Shown piece after piece: positions 26,335 to 35,100 of a DNA stretch of 64,000 nt. Each line of letters starts with the position of its first letter. Position 1 is the stretch's first letter. This stretch comes from Mantamonas sphyraenae (Eukaryota; CRuMs; Mantamonadidae). Under the pieces are notes generated by a model, which was given only the letters and a program-made list of their open reading frames with translations, did not search any database and was not told the DNA's origin. Position numbers and translations under genes: made by a program. The stretch is from contig JAPMXV010000011.1 of the NCBI GenBank assembly GCA_026936335.1, positions 186,001 through 250,000 on the forward strand, written 5' to 3'.

Positions 26335-28964
26335 CTACTGCTTGGCTTCTTTGGCGTCGTCGTCGTCATCGTCGTCTTCGCTCTCGTTGTCTTCGCCCAC
26401 TTGGTCAGCTGGCGGTGGCTCATCATTCACAACGGCTGTGCGGATCTTCTTGGTGGTGGATGAGGAGTGGTCTGCGGAGGTCGGCTCGTCGTCGGCAGCG
26501 TCGGTGTTGCCCGGTTTGCACTTTGAGAAAAGACCGCCAGATTCTTCGTCGCGCTTGCGGGTCGTGAGCATGAGAAAGAGGAGGCCGAGCACACGGAAGA
26601 TGCCGTAGAGGAGGAGCAAGGTGAGGACAAAGGGCCACAGATCGTCGCTGTTGATGCTGTAGTTGTCGAGGACCCGTTCGCCGGTCTCGATGGGGCAGAC
26701 CTTGATCTCGTTGGTGCGTGGCGGGATGCCAGCGGTGGCGTTACCCGGAACGGGGATGTTCAGGCGCACATACTCGTCGTCTTCGCAGCGGAAGGTGATG
26801 CCCTCCAGTTCGACGATGGCGAGGGACTGAAAGGCGTACTTGAAGAGCGACAGCGACTCGAGCCAGCGCAGGTAGATGGGGATGTTTTCGGTGTTGACAA
26901 AGAAGCCTGCAAACAGCATGAGGGGAAGGATGGTGATGGGAGTGATGGCAAGCAAAGCGTCCTGATTGGCAATGAGGGCACCGAGGGTAACGCCGAGTGC
27001 GTTGCCTGTGTTGGCGGCCACAATGAGGACAAAGGCATGCAGAAAGAACTTTTCGGCTACAGGTTGGTATCCGACCATCCAGTAGGCGATACTGGAGAAC
27101 ACGAGCGGGTAGAAGCACATGAGGGGAAGTTCGGCCAGAATCTTGCCCACGTAGTAGGCAGGGACGCTGTAGACGTTGTTGCGTGTCTCCTTGATGAGCA
27201 AGGCTCGCTCTGGTGCAAAGACCAGGATGGTGGAGAAGACGGCGTTCATCACGTTGTTGATGGCGATGAAAAACAGGGAACCCATTCGATCTTGGACAGA
27301 CTTTTGCGTGTTGCCAGTCTGGTAGTACAGAAGGCCACAAAGCAGGGCTGTGATGACATTCTGGCCAAAGCGAGCCTTGGTGGACATGGGGTTGCGCGTG
27401 ATATTCAGCCAGGCGCGATGGATGAGGTGACGCAGCTGGAAGAAGAAGCCTGTTTGCGCCTCGCGCTCGATGCGCAGACGCTGGGGCGTCTTCACCTCGT
27501 CAATGTAGCGAAGGTGCTCTGCGAGCATATCGCTCTCCTGGTAGGAGTCCATGATGGCCTTGACGCGAGCCTGGTCCTTGCTGTCGCCCGGCTTTGCATA
27601 GAGCTTGGTGATGACAAAGTCGCCCAGGTTGGTGTACTGCGGGATCTCGTAGTTGAGGGTGTTTGCAAAGTACGAGGCGAGGTTCTCCATGGGACCGTGG
27701 TATGCAATCTCGCCGTTGTTGAGGAGCATGATCTGGTCTAGGAGGGCAAGGATGTCGCTGGAGGGCTGGTGGATGGTGCAAATGATGGTCGTTCCCTTGC
27801 GTGCAAGCTTGCGCATGATCTTCATGACGGAAAGGGCAGTGCGTGCGTCGAGGCCCGAGGTTGGCTCGTCCAGAAAGACGAGCTTTGGCTGCGAGATGAG
27901 TTCGCAGGCCATGGCGGTACGCTTGCGCTCACCACCCGAAATGGACTTCATGCCAGGCACGGTGGGGTTGCCAATGATGGAAGTGGCACACTTTTGCAGG
28001 TCCGTGTCCTCGATAATCTCGCGCACAAGTCTGTCCTTCTCCTCGACGGAAGCGTTGGGCACGCGCAGCATGGCAGAGAAGCGCATGCTCTCTTCAGGCG
28101 TCAGCTGGTCCATGAGGATGTCCATCTGTTCACAGAACGCCGTTTGGCTGGCTGTGGAACCGTGCGGGCGGGTGTCAGTCAGCACAACGATTGCACGGGT
28201 GGTGAAACAGGCATGTTGCAGGCTGTTGGGCATGAACGCATAATGTGGCACTGACCCAATGCGTTGCTGCTGGCAATCTTGCCGTCGAGATAGACCGCAC
28301 CCTTGCGCACGGAGTTTTTCGGCATGTCCAGGCGGCCGCTGAGCATATTGAGCAGGGTGGTCTTGCCAGCTGCGCACCAACATCATGTGGAATGGACAAG
28401 GTGAGATGTGTTTTTTTTTTGGCGTCGTGTGGGGTTGGAGTGTGAGTGTGGCGAGTTGGTGAAGAGTTCCGGCACGTTGGAATCTTCTCGGCGGGCTCCC
28501 GGAAACCGGACACAACTCACCTCCGGAAGCTAGGGGAGAGGCAGCACAGGGCCAGGACAGGCCGCGTACGCGAGGCAACCGTGGTGAATACGGCAAGGGT
28601 GCAAGCAGCGGAGTCAGCGGGATGTGGTTGGACAGGAAATTGGTGAGCAAGACGGCCATGTGAAAACGGAATTTGAAGCGCGCGGGGGTTCCGAAGACGG
28701 GAGGAAGCGAGGGGGGGGAAGCGGGGAGGGAAGCGGGGAGGAGCGGGTCAAGAAGAACACACCTCCCATGATGGCAAGGAGACTTCCAGGCTTGATGCTA
28801 CCCGAGAGACCGTTGAGAATGGTCTTGTCACGGATCTGCTTCTTGCCGTTGTCGTCGGTGTACTTCTCCGGCACCGTGAAGGTGAGGTTGTCAAAGACGA
28901 GGGAGACTCCGTCGATGCGTCGCTCACCGGTCACCTGCAGCTCAAGGTCTTTCTCGGAGGACAT
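26335..28964 (-). CDS. ABC half transporter, ABCG (White/BCRP) subfamily
   Basis: Four exons (28964-28763, 28529-28521, 28369-28256, 28151-26335) encode 713 residues. The introns are 233, 151 and 104 bp. Exon 2 is a 9-nt microexon, CTTCCGGAG, flanked by CCCTAG and GTGAGT. With it the Walker A reads AIMGASGAGKTTLLN; without it the motif is three residues short. The signature ISGGERKRTAMACEL, Walker B KLVFLDEPTSGLD and the H-loop region CTIHQPSSDI follow, in the nucleotide-binding-domain-first order of ABCG proteins. The C-terminal half has about six membrane segments and an extracellular loop with Cys. The last 70 residues are acidic and disordered. ABCG halves dimerise to export lipids, sterols or xenobiotics; the substrate is unknown. 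The donor of intron 3 (GTCAGT) is weak but the join gives ALASQTAFCEQMDILMDQL, the expected sequence. Confidence 0.93.
28521..28529 (-). other. 9-nt microexon of the ABCG gene
   Basis: On the minus strand the sequence is CTGCCTCTCCCCTAG, then CTTCCGGAG, then GTGAGTTG. The nine bases complete a split Gly-Ala codon context and supply the A-S-G part of the Walker A motif GASGAGKT. The splice sites on both sides are the strongest in this interval, and phases (1 in, 1 out) fit exactly. Confidence 0.85.
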
Positions 28965-29041
28965 GTGGATTCAGGTGTGTTGTCCGGCGGCAACGCAACC
29001 AAGTCGACGTTCCCCCGGGGTGTGCGGTGGTCAGACAGGCA
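28965..29041. promoter_or_regulatory. 77-bp divergent region between ABCG and ankyrin genes
   Basis: The ATGs of the two genes are 77 bp apart on opposite strands, so the promoters are shared or nested. No known element is visible. Confidence 0.4.
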
Positions 29042-30077
29042 ATGGGAAACTCTGAATCGTCTTCGTCGTCGTCGTCATCATCATCATCATCATGGTCATC
29101 GTCGTCAAGGAACGACGGTGGGAAGCACAGAAACAGCGAAGAAGGCGGGAGCGGGGCTGGGAGCTCGTCTGGGAGCATTCTGGTCAACAGCGACCTGAAA
29201 CTGTCAACACTAAAAGGCAGCGCGTCGCGGAGACCTGGAGGCGGTGCGAGAAGCGGTGGAGACCTGGTCCCTGCCGTGGGTGGACGTGGATGCACGTAGC
29301 AGCGCCGGCAATCTACGGACGCTGCTTCACGGGGCATGCCTGGGTGGCCACGTGGCGGTGGTGGAGTATCTGCTGGAACGCGAGTGCGACGCAACGCTGA
29401 TGGACGAGTTTGGACGCACGGGTCTGCACTACGCGGTGGCAGCGGAAAAGGTGAGCGTGGTTAGCGCGCTGCTGCAATACGATGCCACGTTGGCCAGTGT
29501 GCGTGATCGTGCAGGAAATACTGTGCTGCATCTGTGTGCGGGTCACAGGAGCACGGCGACACTGGAAATGCTGCTGCATACGCGGAAGCAACTGGACGCA
29601 ACGGAGAGCAGTCTGGCGACGCTGCACGCGTACGTCAATTTGGAAAACACAGAAGGAAATACGGCCCTGCACGCGTGTGTCATGGACACAAGCACGTCTG
29701 TGTCTGTGCTGCGAATGCTGCTGGAATGCGGAGCTGATCCGTTGCTTCTTTCCGGCCGCGACCAACACGCGCTGGGCGAGGCTGCCGAGCTGAGTCAACT
29801 GAGTTTGTTGATAGACGAGGTTGGGGTGCCCCTGCGCGTCGAAGTGCTGGGTCTCAACGTGCGTGCCGTGGTGCATGTGTGGCTGTCGTCCAAAAGTCTC
29901 AACACGGCGGCAGCGCAAGTCAAAGTGGCCAAGGCGTTGCTGGATGCTGGAGTGGTGGACGCACACGCACATGTGGAAGTTCTGGGTGATGTGCGCCAAC
30001 GAGTGTTTGAGTGGAAGCAACACAAGGGCGGGCGAGGTGACGTGGACGTTGTCGGGCGTGTGCTGAGCAGCGAATAG
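29042..30077 (+). CDS. Ankyrin repeat protein with predicted N-myristoylation signal
   Basis: The proposed exons are 29042-29117 and 29221-30077 (310 residues). The protein starts MGNSES, a strong N-myristoylation context, followed by a Ser-rich linker. The ankyrin part begins ARRGDLEAVREAVETW and contains repeats such as LRTLLHGACLGGHVAVVEYL, TGLHYAVAAEKVSVVSALL, NTVLHLCAGHRSTATLEMLL and NTALHACVMDTSTSVSVLRM. Two facts force an intron: the Ser-rich frame and the ankyrin frame differ, and a TAA lies in the ankyrin frame at 29211. The chosen 103-bp intron (GTGGGA...GGCAG) keeps frame, but its donor is weak and the exact sites are uncertain. A membrane-anchored scaffold role is inference. Confidence 0.7.
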
Positions 30078-30119
30078 GCACACTGGAATGGCTACATTGC
30101 ACACGTGCATGGTCACCCG

Positions 30120-31280
30120 TCAAACCATGTTGGACAGGGCGTCGCCAAGGCGTTTGCAGCTGTTGTGCAGGAGGCGCCAGGGGACGATGATCAGGAGCAG
30201 AATGGTGAGGTTGTAGAGAAAGTCTGTGACGACGGACATGGCGTCGCGGGTGTCCAAGGGCTCGCCTGCAGTCGCGGCGAGGGCACCGAGGTTGAAAAGA
30301 AAGGCAATGCCTTGCACAATGGCGACAGGGATGACGTGAAACCAGGGCCGGGGAAATACAAGCTCGATTGCGTACATGGCACTGAGCGGCTTGGTGAAAT
30401 ACTCGCGCAGTTGGTCCATGGTGGAGGCCACCGTGTCGTCTTGGTTCTGTGTGACCTTTTGGGCCTGGGCGTCGTCGACGGTCTCGTTGATGAGCGAGCG
30501 CATTGCGAGGAGCTGTGAAGCGAACACGAAGAACTGGCGTGCCGACGGGCAACAGGCAATGGGTGGACGGCGGCAAAACGAGTGTGAGCAAACGCGTGAA
30601 GCGAGATTGGGTCGGATCCTGGTGGGATGGGCTGAGAAACGTACGACAAGGAGGAAGAGGCCGTTGGCAAAGAGGACAAAGGGAAACTCGAGCAGGGCGA
30701 GGGCGACCTCTGGGATGAGGACGTCAAACACGGAGCCAAGGATCCACAGGAGGACAAAAGTAGAGAAGAGGAGCCAGTTTGTGCGAGGAATGACTGCGTT
30801 GGTCTGGATACGGTCGTAGAGGGGCCTTTTGATGAACCAGGCGAGGACGGCGAGGCCGACGAGCATGGCAAAGGCGTCGTTGAAGATGAGAAAGAGGAAA
30901 CTGAGGAGGCCGCGAGCTCGGTCGTGGTCGCCCAGGTAGACGAAAGCACGGGTCAAAAGGTGGATGAGGAGAATCGTGGCGGCGATCCATGTCCACCAGC
31001 GACGCAGGAAACCCGGGCGCGAGGTACGGGGCAACAGCAGGTACCCAGAGAGAGTCCAGTAGAGCAAAGGGTTCATCCAGGACTTGCGAGCGTCGCGTTC
31101 GTTTTGAGAAAGGTCGACGTCGTTGTCGAGGTCGCCAAGGAGGCCCTGAGTGTAGTTGTCTTCGGTGAGGTACTCGTTGTGGATGCCTTGGGTCAGGGAG
31201 TCGATGACCATGGCCAGCTTGGGTAGGCCCATGCTGCTGTGGTGCGTCTGAAGGATTTCATCATCGGGTAGCTCGTCCAT
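30120..31280 (-). CDS. Unrecognised multi-pass membrane protein
   Basis: Two exons, 31280-30645 and 30533-30120, encode 349 residues. The start is placed at MDELPDDEILQ; an in-frame Met 63 bp upstream (31343) is possible. The acidic N-terminal 85 residues are followed by hydrophobic segments at SWMNPLLYWTLSGYLLL, WTWIAATILLIHLLTRAF, LLSFLFLIFNDAFAML, NWLLFSTFVLLWILGSVF and EFPFVLFANGLFLLV. After a charged loop (NETVDDAQAQKVTQNQDD) there are two more, including VIPVAIVQGIAFLFNLGAL. The 111-bp intron (GTACGT...CGCCAG) is a multiple of three and has no in-frame stop; I treat it as an intron because its translation is Cys/Arg/Pro-rich and interrupts a membrane helix. I do not recognise the family. 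Confidence 0.75.
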   Translation of the reverse strand: MDELPDDEILQTHHSSMGLPKLAMVIDSLTQGIHNEYLTEDNYTQGLLGDLDNDVDLSQNERDARKSWMNPLLYWTLSGYLLLPRTSRPGFLRRWWTWIAATILLIHLLTRAFVYLGDHDRARGLLSFLFLIFNDAFAMLVGLAVLAWFIKRPLYDRIQTNAVIPRTNWLLFSTFVLLWILGSVFDVLIPEVALALLEFPFVLFANGLFLLVVRFSAHPTRIRPNLASRVCSHSFCRRPPIACCPSARQFFVFASQLLAMRSLINETVDDAQAQKVTQNQDDTVASTMDQLREYFTKPLSAMYAIELVFPRPWFHVIPVAIVQGIAFLFNLGALAATAGEPLDTRDAMSVVTDFLYNLTILLLIIVPWRLLHNSCKRLGDALSNMV

Positions 31281-31378
31281 GATGGGAAAACCGGTGGGAA
31301 AGAGGGGGTTCGATTGCGTCCGGCGGCGCCGCAGGCAAGGCATCAGTGTGGCGGATTGATCGGGTGACAGAACACAAG
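31281..31378. promoter_or_regulatory. Divergent region between membrane protein and PSF1
   Basis: There are 98 bp between the inferred ATGs (35 bp if the upstream Met of the minus-strand gene is used). No element is recognised. Confidence 0.35.
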
Positions 31379-32133
31379 ATGTTTAGCAAGGGGATCGAGT
31401 TGTTGCGGGACACAAAGCGGACAGGAGGCATGGGCAAGTTTAAGGAAGCGGAGATTGCCAACATCGTAAACGACTGCACGGTGTTGAGCCAGGACGTGGA
31501 GAAACGGCTAGAGTAGGTGGAAGGGAAGGAGAGGTTGATGAGGAGAGGGAAAAGCAAAGGGAAGAAAACGGGTGTACTGGGCGTGGGGTTGCCAGGTTTG
31601 GGTGTTTGTTGGCCAGTTTGTTGGCGGGGTTGTGGCGCGAATTTGAGCGCTAGTGATCAAGGAGCTTGCGGACTGACGGACATGGGGTGAACGACGGGTG
31701 GGCACTGGCAAACAGAGAGACGGATACGAATACGGCGCAGCGGTTCACAGTGATTGTGTTTCACACCACCATCTCGAGAAACAAGCGGTGTGTGCTGGCG
31801 TACTTGATGCACAGGGCACGAACACTGACGGCATACCGGTGGGAGCGGCCTGCACTGACCAACAAGCAGCGAAGCAAGCTTCACACGGCGGAAGTGGACT
31901 TTTTCGATCGGTACGACAAGCTGCTGCGAGACTATGGGGACCAGATGGACATCGATGTGCTGACGGACCTGGAGCCGCCAAAGGACCTGATGGTGGAGGT
32001 CCGTGCGACGTCAAGTCTAGGAAACATTGCCCTGAGCACAGGTGTGGTGGACTTTAAAAAGGGAGGCACGTATCTGCTGAAGAGGAGCGACGCTGAGCCG
32101 CTGATCAGGAGTGGGGACTTGGAACAGGCGTGA
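31379..32133 (+). CDS. PSF1: GINS complex subunit PSF1
   Basis: Two exons, 31379-31512 and 31662-32133, encode 201 residues, close to the 196 of human GINS1. The N-terminus MFSKGIELLRDTKRTG matches the start of PSF1. The second exon carries SRNKRCVLAYLMHRARTL, TAYRWERPALTNKQRSKL, DFFDRYDKLLRDYGDQMDID and DLEPPKDLMVEVRATSS, with the short B domain at the end (GGTYLLKRSDAEPLIRSGDL). GINS joins Cdc45 and Mcm2-7 to form the replicative helicase. The donor is GTAGGT and the acceptor is a less usual CAAG; other AG sites nearby break the frame. The retained intron would hit a TAG inside the donor itself. The gene after it begins only 48 bp downstream on the same strand. Confidence 0.93.
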
Positions 32134-32181
32134 GCTGAGCAGGTGGCGCAGGGGCATGCAACGTGATCACCGTCGTGGAGG

Positions 32182-35100
32182 ATGTTTGCAAATTTCGACA
32201 ATGAACACAAAGACGAGGATGGGGACGGGTTTGGGGCATTTGATGATGATGCATGGGCAGAAGGAGACGTGGTTGAAGGGGACGAGGATGATTGGGCGTT
32301 CGGAGACGTACAAGAAGAGAGCAATGGGGCGGCAACGTCATCTCCAGTTGGCCAAAGAGATACGGATGAAGGTGCAGGGCCACAGAAAGCGAGCACAGCG
32401 GCGTTGGGAGACAAGGAGGCGGAGGGAAGGGAGGAGGTGTGGGAGGGCTTTGGGAATGGGGTCGAAGGGATGGGGAGGGAGAGCGGTGTGAGGAGTGTGG
32501 AGCAACACGAGGATGGGCTGAGTGCGAAGGAAACAGAGAGCGTGGGTGCCGAGGGAGAGGATGACGACCCGTTTGCAGTGTTCGGGAACGCAGGGAGCGG
32601 AAAGGCGGGAGGAAGCGCGGAGCGGCAACCTTCCGCGTTGGACCTGCTTTCTGGCATGGGCGGAGATGACCAATTGACCAAAGGAAAGAAGGATACAAAG
32701 CAGGAGAAACGCGAAGGCGGAGGAGAGGACCCGTTTGCCATGTTTGAGACGTCCGGGAGCTCTGGGAATTCTGGATCGACCGCGTTGAGTTTGTATGACG
32801 ACTTGCTGGCTGGATATGATGAGGAGCGCGAAGGAAACGGGACAACAAGCACTTCAGATGTGGCAAGTGGGGTGGGGGATGGCGAGAAGAGTGGTGGGGA
32901 GCAGTTGGTGCACGAAGGAGCCGCAAGTGAGGAGGTTGGAGAAGGCGTTGAACCGAAGGATGGGGAGAAGGAGGTTGTGGGGGGTGTGAGTGGAGAGGGG
33001 GAGGAGGAGGACGCTTTCGCTGGGTTCGGGGAGGACACGGGAGCGGAGAAGGAGGAGGAGGAAGACACAGCAGCGGAGAAGGAGCAGGAGGACGCTTTCG
33101 CTGGGTTTGGGGATGACACGGCCACTGATGGCCAGGAGGAGGAAGACACAGCAGCGGAGAAGGAGGAGGAGGATGGATTCGCTGGGTTTGGGGATAACAC
33201 CACGGCCACTGATGACCAGGAAGCGAACGCATTTGCTGGGTTCGGGGATAACACGGGAGCGAAGAAGGAGGAGGAGGATGGGTTCGCTGGGTTTGGGGAT
33301 AACACCACGGCCACTGATGACCAGGAAGCGGACGGGTTCGATGGATTCGGGGACGACACGGCCACTGATGGCCAGGAGGAGGAAGACACAGCAGCGGAGA
33401 AGGAGGAGGAGGATGGATTCGCTGGGTTTGGGGATAACACCACGGCCACTGATGACCAGGAAGCGAACGCATTTGCTGGGTTCGGGGATAACACGGGAGC
33501 GAAGAAGGAGGAGGAGGATGGATTCGCTGGATTCGGAGATGACACGGCCACTGATGACCAGGAGGCGGACGGGTTCGATGGATTCGGGGATGAAACGACC
33601 ACTGATGACCAGGAGGAGGAAGACACAGCAGCGGAGAAGGAGGAGGAGGATGGATTCGCCGGGTTTGGGGATGACACAGCCACTGATGACCAGGAGGCGG
33701 ACGCCTTCGATGGATTCGGGGACGACACAGCCACTGATGACCAGGAGGCGGACGCATTCGCTGGGTTTGGGGATGACACGACTACTGATGACCAGGAGGC
33801 GGACGCATTCGGCGGATTCGGGGATGACACAGCCACTGATGGCCAGGAGGAGGAAGACACAGCAGCGGAGAAGGAGGAGGAGGATGGATTCGCTGGGTTT
33901 GGGGATAACACCACGGCCACTGATGACCAGGAAGCGAACGCATTTGCTGGGTTCGGAGATGACACAGCCACTGATGACCAGGAGGCGGTCGGGTTCGATG
34001 GATTCGGGGATGACACAGCCACTGATGGCCAGGAGGAGGAAGACACAGCAGCGGAGAAGGAGGAGGAGGATGGATTCGCCGGGTTTGGGGATGACACAGC
34101 CACTGATGACCAGGAAGCGGACGCATTTGCTGGGTTCGGGGATAACACCACAGCCACTGATGACCAGGAGGCGGACGCATTCGCTGGGTTCGGAGATGAC
34201 ACAGCCACTGATGACCAGGAGGCGGACGCATTCGCTGGGTTCGGAGATAACACCACAGCCACTGATGACCAGGAGGCGGACGCATTCGCTGGGTTCGGGG
34301 ATGACACGGGAGCGGAGAAGGAGGAGGAGGATGGATTCGCTGGATTCGGAGATGACACAGCCACTGATGACCAGGAGGCGGACGCATTCGCTGGATTCGG
34401 AGATGACACAGCCACTGATGACCAGGAGGCGGACGCATTTGCTGGGTTCGGGGATAACACCACAGCCACTGATGACCAGGAGGCGGACGCATTTGGTGGG
34501 TTCGGGGATGACACGGGAGCGGAGAAGGAGGAGGAGGATGGATTCGCTGGATTCGGAGATGACACAGCCACTGATGACCAGGAGGCGGACGCATTCGCTG
34601 GGTTTGGGGATGACACGGGAGCGGAGAAGGAGGAGGAGGATGGATTCGCTGGATTCGGAGATGACACAGCCACTGATGACCAGGAGGCGGACGCATTCGC
34701 TTGGTTCGGAGATAACACCACAGCCACTGATGACCAGGAGGCGGACGCATTCGCTGGGTTCGGGGATGACACGGGAGCGGAGCCACTGAAGGAGGAGGAG
34801 GATGGATTCGCTGGATTCGGAGATGACACAGCCACTGATGACCAGGAGGCGGACGTATTCGCTGGATTCGGAGATGACACAGCCACTGATGACCAGGAGG
34901 CGGACGCATTCGCTGGATTCGGAGATGACACAGCCACTGATGACCAGGAGGCGGACGCATTCGCTGGGTTCGGAGATGACACAGCCACTGATGACCAGGA
35001 GGCGGACGCATTCGCTGGGTTTGGGGATGATTCTGCCTCCGCCGTGTCCAAACCTGCGGAGAACAATGAGGACGAGTTTGGATTCGGAGACTGGGACACT

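Noticed and set aside
32998-35030. CRISPR-like array
   Set aside because: The units are direct coding repeats in one long frame of a eukaryotic gene, without separate spacers.
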